Origin: CBFGTA01 sp965651595
GTDB taxonomy: Bacteria; Actinomycetota; Actinomycetes; S36-B12; UBA10799
DNA length: 14,994 bases
Direction: 5' to 3'
NCBI GenBank assembly: GCA_965651595.1
Contig: CBFGTA010000054.1
Span: 1 to 14,994 of the forward strand
Shown: positions 6,793 to 14,607 of the stretch, in pieces
How positions within the stretch are numbered: position 1 is the first letter of the stretch
Layout of the letters: the number at the start of each line of letters is the position of its first letter
Translations under genes and position numbers: made by a program
The notes under the pieces: model-generated
The model's database searches: none
Seen by the model: only the letters and a program-made list of their open reading frames with translations
What the model was told of the DNA's origin: nothing

Positions 6793-9174
6793 CTAAACGT
6801 GTGAAGATTCCACGATTGAGCGGTTGATGGCCGCTGCGGCGCTGCGTGCTGTGGCGCTGAGGCGGGAACTCCCGGCGGCGACGCCGACTTGGGCGAGCAC
6901 GTCGAGCAGCTGGCGATTCCAGCGGACGAAATCTCCAGGCTGCAAGTCCGAATCGGCCAGGACGTCTTCGATTCCCGCTCCGCTGGCCCACATCATGGCG
7001 GTCAGGGAGAAACCAGGATCAGGCGGAGTCACCGAACTAGTACCGGCTCGCTTCTCGAGGGCGATTAGCTCGTCAGCTAAGTCGTCAAGGGTTTCTAGCG
7101 CTCGAACAAGCTCTCGACCTGACTCCCCCGGTACTGCAGTACGTCCTCGTTCCCGGCCGTGTCGTCGATCGTCACGTCCACGGCTTTCGAAGACGACCGC
7201 CGCGATCGTGCCTGCGAGTACCGGGGCCGACAGATCCTCCCACATCCCGCGGCGGATCGCCTCCGAAATCAGCAAGTCGTGTTCACTGTAAATGCGGGCC
7301 AGGATTGCGCCAGCCGTAGTGACAGTCGCGCGTTGGCGATTGCCGGAGCTTTCGATATAGCGTAGGTCTTCCAGGACGGCCCGAATCCGATCAAAGGCGG
7401 CGGCCAAGGACGTGGTTGCGCGGGTGACTTGTCGGTCGAGTTTGTGGTTGGTTCGGTTGAGGTCCCAGTACCGCCGCGCCCACCGTAGATGTTGGTCACG
7501 GTCAGGACATGCGTGCACGGGATGGTCACGCACGGCTGCCCTTGCAGCGGCGATGGCATCGAGACGGTCCTCGGCCCCGCGGGGTAACTTTTCCGCCGCA
7601 GTTTGGATCTCTAGCAACCGGCGATACTCCGTCGTATTGCCACGATCGCAATGCATTGCCTTTTCGTATCCAGCCAAAGCTTCGGAGTTTTCGCTCAGTT
7701 GCTGCCGGACTGTGGCGATCTTGGCGGTCGCCTGGAACTGCGCGAAGGATTGGCCGAGCAAGCTGCGCGCATCGTTGACCGACATTCGGCCTAGTAGGTT
7801 GACGACCATGTTGTAAGTGGGGGCAAAAGAACTGCGCAGAGGGTACGTGCGGGTACTCGCCAGACCGGCCAGGTGTCGTGGGTCGAGTTCCGGGTGCCAT
7901 ACCGTCACCGCAAAGCCCTCTGGGTCGATTCCGCGCCGTCCGGCCCGGCCGGTCAGCTGCGTGTATTGCCCGGCCGTAACCTGGGCGTGAGCGGTTCCAT
8001 CCCACTTGACGAGCTTGTCCAGCACAACCGAACGAGCTGGCATGTTGATACCCAGGGCGAGAGTCTCCGTGGCAAATACGGCCCGAGTCAACCCGCGACG
8101 AAACAGCTGTTCCACCGTCTCCTTGAACAAGGGCAGCATTCCGGCATGGTGGGTTGCGAGTCCGCGCTGAAGCTCTGATTTCCAGGCGTGGTAACCAAGC
8201 ACATGGCGCTCATGAGGGCGCAATTGGTGGCATTGTTGTTCAACGAACTGTCCTATGGCGGCCGATTCTGTCTCGTTGGTGAGGGTGACATCCGCGCTGA
8301 GACACTGTCCGAGTGCGTCTTCACAACCTTGGCGACTGAAGACGAAAAAGATGGTAGGCAACAGGTTGGCTCGCCCCAGTTGGCGCACGATCGCCGCGCG
8401 GCTCATCCGTCTCGGTAGAGCAGGGTCAGGCCCCGACCTGTGTGACCGGCGACCGCGTCCCCGTCCGCGGTGGCGGCGTTGGTCCCGTGCTGTGGCGGAC
8501 AGTCGCGCGTCTCGGGCCCAACGGAGCAGCTGAGGGTTGACCGAGCCCGCCCGTTCCGGGTCGAACAGGTCGACGAACTCGCAATCGGCGAGGACCAGCG
8601 GATGCAGTGGCACAATCCGCCGCTCCTCCACCGTGATGTGGCAGTTACCGCGAACCTCGGCTATCCATGCGCCGAATTCTTCGGCGTTACTCACAGTCGC
8701 GCTGAGGGCCGTAATGACGACATGCGGGGGTAGGTGCAGGATGACTTCCTCCCACACGGCACCCCGTTGGCGATCGGCAAGGTAGTGCACCTCGTCCATG
8801 ACGACGTCTGCCAAGCGCCCGATTCGGTCGTCGTCGTGGTACAGCATGTTTCGAAGTACTTCAGTGGTCATGACGACGACGTCGCCAGTGGGGTTAATGG
8901 AAGTGTCCCCCGTTAGCAGCCCCACCCGGTCGGCACCAAACTGAGTACAGAAGTCGTCGTACTTCTGGTTGCTGAGGGCCTTGATGGGCGTCGTATAGAA
9001 CGCCCTGTTTCCTTCGGCCAGGCTTCGATAGACCGCGAATTCGCCGATGAGGGTCTTTCCGCTACCGGTGGGGGCCGCCACCAGCACGTTGTGACCCGAT
9101 TCGAGGGCAGACCCTGCATCGACTTGGAATGGGTCGGGAGTGAGTCCCGTGGTGGTGACGAAATCCACCCACAT
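6793..9174 (-). CDS. helY: Ski2/Mtr4-like DEVH-box helicase HelY
   Basis: A superfamily 2 ATP-dependent nucleic-acid helicase of the Ski2/Mtr4 type; the actinobacterial member is HelY, with an inferred role in RNA or DNA turnover. From the ATG at 9174 it has 793 residues. Walker A is APTGSGKT (34-41), motif Ia is TTPIKALSNQ, motif II is DEVH (127-130), motif III is SAT (158-160), and helicase_C starts with LLPTIFFVFSRQGCEDA near 271-287. Motif V is ATETLALGINMPAR and motif VI is QLTGRAGRRG (406-415). A DSHCT-like helical C-terminus follows, ending with EDVLADSDLQPGDFVRWNRQ. An Arg-rich linker with almost no acidic residues (about 229-258) precedes helicase_C, as in relatives. A TTG at 9183 overlaps the lipid kinase stop (TTGA) and could be the start instead; neither start has a clear ribosome site. 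Relatives are nearer 900 residues. It is the last gene of the pafA-tat block. Confidence 0.93.
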   Translation of the reverse strand: MWVDFVTTTGLTPDPFQVDAGSALESGHNVLVAAPTGSGKTLIGEFAVYRSLAEGNRAFYTTPIKALSNQKYDDFCTQFGADRVGLLTGDTSINPTGDVVVMTTEVLRNMLYHDDDRIGRLADVVMDEVHYLADRQRGAVWEEVILHLPPHVVITALSATVSNAEEFGAWIAEVRGNCHITVEERRIVPLHPLVLADCEFVDLFDPERAGSVNPQLLRWARDARLSATARDQRRHRGRGRGRRSHRSGPDPALPRRMSRAAIVRQLGRANLLPTIFFVFSRQGCEDALGQCLSADVTLTNETESAAIGQFVEQQCHQLRPHERHVLGYHAWKSELQRGLATHHAGMLPLFKETVEQLFRRGLTRAVFATETLALGINMPARSVVLDKLVKWDGTAHAQVTAGQYTQLTGRAGRRGIDPEGFAVTVWHPELDPRHLAGLASTRTYPLRSSFAPTYNMVVNLLGRMSVNDARSLLGQSFAQFQATAKIATVRQQLSENSEALAGYEKAMHCDRGNTTEYRRLLEIQTAAEKLPRGAEDRLDAIAAARAAVRDHPVHACPDRDQHLRWARRYWDLNRTNHKLDRQVTRATTSLAAAFDRIRAVLEDLRYIESSGNRQRATVTTAGAILARIYSEHDLLISEAIRRGMWEDLSAPVLAGTIAAVVFESRGRDDRRHGRERGRTAVPGESGRELVRALETLDDLADELIALEKRAGTSSVTPPDPGFSLTAMMWASGAGIEDVLADSDLQPGDFVRWNRQLLDVLAQVGVAAGSSRLSATARSAAAAINRSIVESSHV

Positions 9175-9179
9175 GGTGG

Positions 9180-10085
9180 TCAACGGTTGTAGGGCGCGTA
9201 GACCTCAAGGGCATCGGGGAGGGCATCGATTGTGGCTGGAACGGTCCCGACCCTTTCCCCATCGGCGAAGACGAGCTGCCCTGGCGCTTCAATAGTGCAC
9301 GAACGGAAGCGATACGTATCGACGAACGGTTCGTTGATGTGGGTGCCCTTGAACACGGAGCCGAAAGAACTGATGAACTTTGCCTTGGAGACAGCGTTGA
9401 GCAAGGTCATATCCAGCAGACCGTCGTCGGGTTGAGCATTGGGACACACCAACATTCCGCCGCCGTATGACCGCCCGTTGCCGATTGCGATCAACATTGC
9501 CGTTGCTCGACGCTCGTCACCGTCGATCGTGAGCGTGAACTCCTGTGGCGAGAATGTGCTGAGTTCCGCGAGCGTCGCCACGATGTAGCGGGCTTTGCCG
9601 GTCGGCCAGGTCATACGATTTGCCCGTTCGGTCACGAGTGAGTCAAAACCCACCGATAGTACGCCGAGGAAGAAGCGGACCTCCCCGGACTCTTTGAGGG
9701 TGATCTTCCCTACGTCGACCGTGCGCAATCGATCGTCTGCGATCACATCGGCGGCGGCCGCAGCATCGCCCAGAGGTAGGCCCAGGGTCCTCGCATTGTC
9801 GTCACCGGTTCCGACCGGAATGATTCCCAGCGGGACATGCGCTTGCACAGCGGCCTGAAGTGCGAGGTGAACCGTGCCGTCGCCTCCACACGCGATGATC
9901 GCGTCGGCGCCTTCGGAGAGTACCCGGTGAGCCAGATCTAGCGTGTCAGCGGCCGACCCCCCCTGCACCTCGGTCACCCGGAGTCCGCGTGCCCGCAACT
10001 GGGCTGCAGCGATTGGAGCGTTCTTCCCACCGCGGCCTTTACCACTGGTCGGATTGATCACCATCGCAACGTGGCGTTCTGTCAT
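9180..10085 (-). CDS. Diacylglycerol-kinase-family lipid kinase (DAGK catalytic domain)
   Basis: A 301-residue kinase of the DagK/YegS type, expected to phosphorylate a lipid alcohol such as diacylglycerol with ATP at the membrane face. The N-terminal nucleotide-binding lobe has VINPTSGKGRGG (9-20) and the hallmark GGDGTVH (67-73), followed by IIPVGTGDDNART (88-100), the family's GTGNDxAR motif. The C-terminal beta lobe has GNGRSYGGGM and the acidic PNAQPDDGLLDMTLL, which ends in the usual ADGE (FADGERVGTVPATI). ATG at 10085 has AAGGGGA a few bases upstream. It sits 54 bases after tatC, and its stop touches the helY start, so these are probably co-transcribed. The lipid substrate cannot be told; in actinobacteria roles range from DAG recycling to sphingoid- or polyprenol-like lipids. 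Confidence 0.93.
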   Translation of the reverse strand: MTERHVAMVINPTSGKGRGGKNAPIAAAQLRARGLRVTEVQGGSAADTLDLAHRVLSEGADAIIACGGDGTVHLALQAAVQAHVPLGIIPVGTGDDNARTLGLPLGDAAAAADVIADDRLRTVDVGKITLKESGEVRFFLGVLSVGFDSLVTERANRMTWPTGKARYIVATLAELSTFSPQEFTLTIDGDERRATAMLIAIGNGRSYGGGMLVCPNAQPDDGLLDMTLLNAVSKAKFISSFGSVFKGTHINEPFVDTYRFRSCTIEAPGQLVFADGERVGTVPATIDALPDALEVYAPYNR

Positions 10086-10139
10086 GCTTCCCCTTTGTCA
10101 GAGCAGTCGTGTCATCGACGGGCCCGAGACGAACATCTC

Positions 10140-10988
10140 TTACAGCGGCGAGAGTTCGTCATCGCCCCACTGAGCGTAGTCGATTCGCGGACGTTTCCGG
10201 GCGCGGCGGCGGTCGTTGATGAAGCAGAACGCCAAGGCGAGTCCGACCAACAACAAGATGGGCGCTACTAACAGTGCAAGATTGATGGGATCGCCGGTTG
10301 GGGTAGCGACCGCTCCGAACACGAGAATTCCGAAGATGATCCAACGCCACGCCGACAGGAGAGTCTTGCCCGACAGTATCCCGAGCATGTTCAGGGCAAC
10401 GATCAGCAAGGGAGTCAGGAATCCGACACCAAATACAACGACGAGTCGGACAAAGAAACTCAAGTAGGCGTCAACGGGCTGGTAGTTCGCAACTGTTTCG
10501 GGAGTGAAGTTGAACAAGACCCCCAAGGCAGCTGGCATGATCAGATACGCCATCACGACGCCGCCGAGGAACAGCGGAACAGCCAGAGCGAGGAAAACGA
10601 CCGTCCACTTCTTCTCTTTGCGTTTCAGCCCAGGGGTGACGAACCGCCACAGTTGGTAGATCCAAACCGGAGACGCCAGCACCACTCCAGCGAGCACCGC
10701 AACCTTGATTCGCAAGGTGAACGCACCGGTAATTTCGGTGATGGTGAGTTGAATCTCGCGGCCTTCGGCCTGGGCTTTCGCTATCACTTCGTTGACGGGC
10801 TCCGAGAGAATATCGAAGATCTGGTCATAGAAGATCCAGCCAATGATCGCACCGAGAGTGATCGCGAGTGCCGATTTGAGCAACCGGGCACGAAGTTCTC
10901 TGAGATGGTCGGCCAGCGACATGCGTCCTCGGCGACGCGATTCGTCTGGGTCTTCAGCAGTAGTGGTGCTCGGTTGGGTCACAGCCAT
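10140..10988 (-). CDS. tatC: Sec-independent protein translocase subunit TatC
   Basis: TatC is the six-span membrane receptor that binds twin-arginine signal peptides and recruits TatA. From the ATG at 10988 it has 282 residues. The N-terminal cytoplasmic motif MSLADHLRELRARLLKS (23-39) is characteristic, as are ASPVWIYQLWRFVTPGLKRK (105-124) and FGVGFLTPLLIVALN (186-200). ATPTGDPINLALLVAPILLL (228-247) marks the end of the last spans. The tail RRRARKRPRID is basic and cytoplasmic. A TTG three codons further upstream (10997) is an alternative; neither has a good ribosome site. It lies 28 bases after the tatA stop and before the lipid kinase. No tatB is in the window, which fits actinobacteria that carry TatB elsewhere. 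Confidence 0.96.
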   Translation of the reverse strand: MAVTQPSTTTAEDPDESRRRGRMSLADHLRELRARLLKSALAITLGAIIGWIFYDQIFDILSEPVNEVIAKAQAEGREIQLTITEITGAFTLRIKVAVLAGVVLASPVWIYQLWRFVTPGLKRKEKKWTVVFLALAVPLFLGGVVMAYLIMPAALGVLFNFTPETVANYQPVDAYLSFFVRLVVVFGVGFLTPLLIVALNMLGILSGKTLLSAWRWIIFGILVFGAVATPTGDPINLALLVAPILLLVGLALAFCFINDRRRARKRPRIDYAQWGDDELSPL

Positions 10989-11016
10989 TTCTGACAACTA
11001 CGCGGCAGGCGCGAGG

Positions 11017-11307
11017 TCAACGTGCCGTTGTGGTGCCGGATCCGTTACCCGTAGGAGTGGGCTCGGTGCTTCCGGCAACTTCGGGTTGCGCGCTGGCAGC
11101 AACGTCGGTCGCAGAAGTGGCTTGTGCGCCAGCCGCTTCTGTCGATGCTGGCTCATCGTCGTCCACGAGGCCCTTGGTCTCGGCCTTGAAGATTCGCAAC
11201 GAGCGGCCAATGCCTCTAGCCGCGTCAGGAAGCTTCTTGAAGCCGCCAAACAGGAGCAGTGCCAGCAGAACGAGCAGGATGATTTCCCAGCCACGAATGT
11301 TTTGCAT
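11017..11307 (-). CDS. tatA: Twin-arginine translocase pore subunit TatA
   Basis: TatA forms the pore-like assembly of the Tat pathway. The protein begins MQNIRGWEIILLVLLALLLF, giving the short N-terminal out segment and single span. The span is followed by FGGFKKLPDAARGIGRSLRI, the hinge and amphipathic helix, and an acidic Pro/Thr/Ala-rich tail. From this ATG the span-to-FG distance is 21 residues, as in M. tuberculosis TatA; an in-frame ATG at 11319 adds MLAL. The hinge appears to have one extra residue (FGGFKKLP where relatives have FGxKKLP). The product is 96 residues. It is followed by tatC after 28 bases and preceded by the zinc-ribbon gene. TatA against TatE or TatB: the lack of a long charged region and the adjacency to tatC favour TatA. 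Confidence 0.93.
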   Translation of the reverse strand: MQNIRGWEIILLVLLALLLFGGFKKLPDAARGIGRSLRIFKAETKGLVDDDEPASTEAAGAQATSATDVAASAQPEVAGSTEPTPTGNGSGTTTAR

Positions 11308-11401
11308 GAGTGCCAGCATACGGGTTGCGACGCCGCAAGTCCTGATCTGTTAGCAAATTTTGGTCCTCAGATGCGGCCAACGGTCACTCAGGCTTGCGCC
11401 G

Positions 11402-11440
11402 GTCGCTAGCGAAGCAGAACCACGAGTCGCTAGCCAAGCA
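11402..11440. repeat. Short near-identical tandem elements upstream of tatA, one palindromic
   Basis: GTCGCTAGCGAAGCA (11402-11416) and GTCGCTAGCCAAGCA (11426-11440) match at 14 of 15 positions and are 24 bp apart. The first contains the perfect 10-bp palindrome TCGCTAGCGA (11403-11412). They lie in the 136-base gap between the zinc-ribbon gene's stop (11444) and tatA's ATG (11307). They could be an operator or mRNA structure affecting tatA; no binding protein is recognised. The rest of the gap shows no clear promoter. Confidence 0.35.
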
Positions 11441-11443
11441 CAA

Positions 11444-11761
11444 TTAGGCGTTTTCGAAATCACTGACGGCAACGTCATGGGTGCTGAGCCAGAGGGCGAA
11501 ATCCAAGACGTCGTCATAAGTGAATGCTTCCCCGGATTTTACTTCCAGAGCTTCTGCTGGCACTCGATCCACTATCACTCCGGCACTGGTCAGCAGCGCC
11601 ACAACTTCCTCGTCGGCGGGCTTTTCAACGCGATCACTGCAGTCGGGGCAGTCGAAGGAATAGGTGGCCCAGCCAGCCGCAGGAGCCAGGGTGAGGAGAA
11701 CATCAGAAGGCGTCAGGTCGACGTCGCCACAGACAGGACACGTGGCCTTGATCGTAGTCAC
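11444..11761 (-). CDS. Conserved actinobacterial zinc-ribbon protein of unknown function
   Basis: The protein has 105 residues. CPVCG (8-12) and CPDC (38-41) supply four Cys (8, 11, 38, 41), a classic structural zinc ribbon. The rest has VEKPADEEVVALLTSAGV (45-62), AEALE (69-73) and an acidic, Tyr/Asp-rich C-terminus that looks helical. I recall similar small hypothetical proteins in many actinobacteria, but no function. I chose the GTG at 11761 because AGGAGG lies 6 bases upstream and the reading begins MTTIKATCP. The longest open frame runs to 11914, but the added 51 residues are non-conserved-looking and lack a ribosome site. It lies between pafBC and tatA on the same strand, which M. tuberculosis lacks at this spot. 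It could be a regulator, a nucleic-acid-binding protein or a complex subunit; nothing in the sequence decides. Confidence 0.8.
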   Translation of the reverse strand: MTTIKATCPVCGDVDLTPSDVLLTLAPAAGWATYSFDCPDCSDRVEKPADEEVVALLTSAGVIVDRVPAEALEVKSGEAFTYDDVLDFALWLSTHDVAVSDFENA

Positions 11762-11963
11762 TCTGAGCCTCCTCTGCCGTCTCGAGTTGCCCCCGCCAGG
11801 GAGATGTGACGAGCACGTACAGCCGACATTGGCGCAGAATCCGTTCAGTTGTCGCGCCGAGGGGCGTCCAAAAGTCTGAGAATCGAAAAAATCACCCGTA
11901 GTTACCAACCGCAATCGCCAACGGCAGATTCCGGGAGCTCAATAAGTGGGGGTCTGCTAAAGG
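11762..11963 (-). other. 202-base gap between pafBC and the zinc-ribbon gene
   Basis: Apart from the strong ribosome site AGGAGG (complement of 11768-11773) for the zinc-ribbon gene, I see nothing that I can name. On the minus strand there is a run of six T (complement of 11885-11891) without a stem before it. No LexA-like box or clear -35/-10 pair was found. Being much longer than the other gaps in the block, it may hold a promoter for the zinc ribbon-tatA-tatC set. Confidence 0.3.
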
Positions 11964-13916
11964 TCAGGTTGACTCGTGAGATCCGTTGTGCGCCCTTTCG
12001 TGGATCGCTTGACGCAAGCTAGCCGGTGCCAGGACCTCGATGCCGCCGCCTTCGGTGAGGACTTGCTGAATCAGCCATTCAGGTTCAGCAAATCCGACGA
12101 CGACCAAGGTGTCACGCAAGCCATCCGCGACAGTGTGGAACACGGTCGCATTCTCAACCCACTGAATAGCGTCGGGCCGCACACGAACCACAGCCCGTTG
12201 TCGGTCGACATCAAAATCCACGACCTGCTTGTCGAAGTCTTGGCGCGAACGTCGCGCTTCGCTGACAACCGGTGCGCCCATTCGATCCAGTCGGAATATG
12301 CGGGCCGCATTCTGATCGTGGCACCAAGCCTTCAGATACATGTGTCCGCCCGCAAGCAGAACGTTGATCGGATCAACAGTGCGGTGAGTCACTTCGTCCC
12401 GCGTTGCGTGAATGTAATCGAAGGAGAGTTGGCGGTCGGCGTCGACAGCGGCATTGATGGTTTCCAAGGTGGAGTCGAACGGAGCGAACTCCTCATCAGA
12501 CACATCGATGAGGTCGATCAACGTCGATAGCTCGCCAGCCACAGATCGGATTTTTTCGATAGCCGACTGCACAGGGGCGGGGTCGTCAAGTCCGGGCAAC
12601 GCGGCCAAAATCTTCAGGCCGGTAAGCAAGGCGGTGGCCTCACTGGGGGTGAATCTCAATGGTTTGCCAATGCCCCTCGGCTCCCAGACCGACAACGTCG
12701 ACCCGTACATGTCCAAATCCAGGGTCGCGTACTCAAGACCGAACTCCGTGACGTTGGCCAGTTCGAGGTCCTGCAGGAGTTGCCCCTCGGAAATGCCGAA
12801 CCGTTCCGCGACTTGGGCGTAGGTGGCGCCCGGGTGCTGTCGCAGCCACGGAACAAGCGCCAGAAGGCGAGTGAGCTGCGCATTCCTATCGGTCGACGAC
12901 TTGCCCGCACGTGAGGTTTTCTTCTCCGACTGTATGAGCAACGGATCGGTAACCTGAGCATCCACCGGATATCGGTGAGCGGAGGCGACAGCAGTTAAGC
13001 GCTCACGTACCAGGGTGGCTAGTTCAGGCGGATCCAACACTGCGACAGTTCCACCGAGTGAACAGACAGCCCGGGCGAGTGTGTCGAGGTCGACTGCCTC
13101 GAAGTAGGCCACTCCCCCAACAACCTTCGTGGCCGCGCCACGAAGCAGAACTGCGCCTTCGGTACCGATGTTGATGCGCGCGGATTGGGTCGGTTCGACG
13201 GTCGCATCGTCAAACAGTTCCCTCAAGGCAGCACCTTCCGGGGGGAGATGGTAGGCAGCGGAAGGGTCCTTCTTGACGGTCACGCTGCCGACGATTCGCG
13301 ACAACTTGAAGATGCGCTTGCTAGCGCGGTCACAGTCGAACGCCACAACGTACCATTGGCCGTACCGCACCACAATCCCCCACGGCACGATGCGCCGTTC
13401 AGTCACGACACCCTGGGCATTCCGGTACACGAAATCCACTTGGTGATGATGCTGCGTGGCATTCAGTAATATTTGGAGCGTCCCATCGACCACCTGGTGC
13501 CCCAGGGTCACCAAACGGCGGTCCGCAGTGAGCACACCGGTAACGGCTTCGAGCTTGCGGAGAGCTGCGAAAGATGCGTTCTCCCACGGGCTTGAGGCCC
13601 ACAACTGTGTGGCCACAGCCACCGCGTCAGACTCAGAAGCGCTCAACTCTACTGAGGGGAGATATCGGTCGTCTCGGCTGATCGTATACCCGATTTGATC
13701 CTCATCTTTGCCGGGCAGTTCATTGGTCTGCAAGGCAATGCCCAGCGAGCGCAAGTCCTCCTTGTCGCGTTCGAACATGCGGGCGAACGCATCGGCTGAC
13801 GCGGTTCTCGGATAGTCCAGGATTCGGGCGCGAATCTGGCTGCGAGTCAGGGGTTCCGGAGTTTCTAGCAGCAGTAGCGTCAGAGCCAGTAGTCGCTCAG
13901 TTCGAGCAGTTTTCAC
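11964..13916 (-). CDS. pafBC: PafB-PafC fusion, WYL-domain DNA-damage response activator
   Basis: PafBC activates the LexA-independent DNA-damage (mycobacterial) regulon, with RNA polymerase at so-called RecA-NDp promoters; single-stranded DNA sensed by the WYL domains is the reported trigger. Here both halves are one 650-residue protein. The PafB half has an HTH at about 1-60 (MKTARTERLLALTLLLL, then RSQIRARI), a WYL core at about 145-215 with GQWYVVAFD (Trp188-Tyr189-Val190), and a C-terminal domain to about 315. A polar linker (about 320-344) follows. The PafC half has an HTH at about 345-395 (TYAQVAERFGISEGQLLQDL), a WYL core at about 485-550 with GGHMYLKAW (Met526-Tyr527-Leu528), and a C-terminal extension to the end. 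GTG at 13916 has GGAGG 7 bases upstream. Many actinobacteria have two genes; fusions are known, for example in Arthrobacter. It is preceded by the FKBP lipoprotein gene (54-base gap). Confidence 0.93.
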   Translation of the reverse strand: MKTARTERLLALTLLLLETPEPLTRSQIRARILDYPRTASADAFARMFERDKEDLRSLGIALQTNELPGKDEDQIGYTISRDDRYLPSVELSASESDAVAVATQLWASSPWENASFAALRKLEAVTGVLTADRRLVTLGHQVVDGTLQILLNATQHHHQVDFVYRNAQGVVTERRIVPWGIVVRYGQWYVVAFDCDRASKRIFKLSRIVGSVTVKKDPSAAYHLPPEGAALRELFDDATVEPTQSARINIGTEGAVLLRGAATKVVGGVAYFEAVDLDTLARAVCSLGGTVAVLDPPELATLVRERLTAVASAHRYPVDAQVTDPLLIQSEKKTSRAGKSSTDRNAQLTRLLALVPWLRQHPGATYAQVAERFGISEGQLLQDLELANVTEFGLEYATLDLDMYGSTLSVWEPRGIGKPLRFTPSEATALLTGLKILAALPGLDDPAPVQSAIEKIRSVAGELSTLIDLIDVSDEEFAPFDSTLETINAAVDADRQLSFDYIHATRDEVTHRTVDPINVLLAGGHMYLKAWCHDQNAARIFRLDRMGAPVVSEARRSRQDFDKQVVDFDVDRQRAVVRVRPDAIQWVENATVFHTVADGLRDTLVVVGFAEPEWLIQQVLTEGGGIEVLAPASLRQAIHERAHNGSHEST

Positions 13917-13930
13917 GCCCGCCCCTCCCC
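13917..13930 (-). promoter_or_regulatory. Strong ribosome binding site of pafBC
   Basis: GGGGAGGGG on the minus strand (complement of 13922-13930) places GGAGG 7 bases before the GTG start at 13916. It decides the start, since no other start codon nearby in frame has such a site. Confidence 0.6.
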
Positions 13931-13970
13931 GTGTGACATTCGGGCAGAACTGTTGGTGGGATGCGCGATC

Positions 13971-14537
13971 CTAGGAGCCTACGCCGTCAAGGTCGACCAC
14001 AAAGACCAGCGGGGCATTCGGTGGGATAGCAGGCGGGGCCCCAGCAGGCCCGTATGCCAACGCCGAAGGAATGATGAGGAGGCGACGGCCGCCCTCCTTC
14101 ATCCCTGGAATTCCCTCTTGCCATCCGGGGATGACATTGGCCAGAGGAAATGTAGCTGGCGCCCCACGCGACCAACTACTGTCAAACTCGGTTCCGCCTT
14201 CGAGCAGGTATCCCGCGTATTGGGTGGTGACGGTGGAACCGGCCATCGCCTCGGCGCCACAACCCACAGCGATGTCTACGGTGACCAGTTCATCCGGCAC
14301 TGCGGCTGGCTCACTCACTGTGACCTCGGGCGCGCTCGACAGCGCACCGGTGACGGTGACCCCGTCAACAATCACCGGTTCAGGAACTTCAGTTGAACCG
14401 ACGGTTGCGCAATCAGTCGGCACCGCCGGGTCGGCCGATGACGATGACTGGCAGGCAGTCAGAGCCACGATTGTTGCGCCAGCAGTTGCTGCCACGCCCA
14501 GCTTTTTGATCCAAGAAGAGGTGAGTGAAGTTCGCAC
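13971..14537 (-). CDS. FKBP-type peptidyl-prolyl cis-trans isomerase lipoprotein
   Basis: A secreted, membrane-anchored folding helper that isomerises X-Pro bonds in exported proteins. From the GTG at 14537 it has 188 residues. A lipoprotein signal peptide is seen (basic WIKKLG, a hydrophobic stretch and the lipobox LTAC, Cys29). An acidic Val/Pro/Thr-rich spacer follows. The FKBP domain spans about 90-186 and has GSTVTTQYAGYLLEGGTEFD, SSWSRGAPATFPLANVIPGW, then IPGMKEGGRRLLIIPSALAYG and IPPNAPLVFVVDLDGV. The usual drug- and proline-pocket residues Tyr, Phe, Asp, Val-Ile and Trp are present. The longest frame starts at ATG 14579, but this would give a 28-residue front before the hydrophobic core, so I prefer the GTG; its ribosome site is weak. 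It lies 70 bases after pafA and 54 before pafBC. A likely client of Lnt at the left edge. Confidence 0.87.
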   Translation of the reverse strand: MRTSLTSSWIKKLGVAATAGATIVALTACQSSSSADPAVPTDCATVGSTEVPEPVIVDGVTVTGALSSAPEVTVSEPAAVPDELVTVDIAVGCGAEAMAGSTVTTQYAGYLLEGGTEFDSSWSRGAPATFPLANVIPGWQEGIPGMKEGGRRLLIIPSALAYGPAGAPPAIPPNAPLVFVVDLDGVGS

Positions 14538-14607
14538 AGGCCACACTTTAGCCCACAACCGCGCCACTCGAAGCACCATCGACGGCAGAGACGGCCTCAG
14601 AAGTCGC

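Noticed and set aside
10843..11809. Plus-strand open frames of 107, 149 and 188 residues over tatC, tatA and the zinc-ribbon gene
   Set aside because: They lie antisense to recognised genes and have shadow-like composition, rich in Arg, Ser and Ala.
11880..11910. Possible Rho-independent terminator after pafBC (T-run on the minus strand)
   Set aside because: Six T in a row but no stem directly before them.
11762..11914. 51-residue N-terminal extension of the zinc-ribbon protein
   Set aside because: No ribosome site at 11914, unlike the AGGAGG before the GTG at 11761; the extension has no resemblance to the family start MTTIKATCP.
13917..13970. RecA-NDp or LexA-type promoter before pafBC
   Set aside because: The only TGTC-containing stretch has no -10 hexamer at the expected distance, and no GAAC-N4-GTTC box is present.
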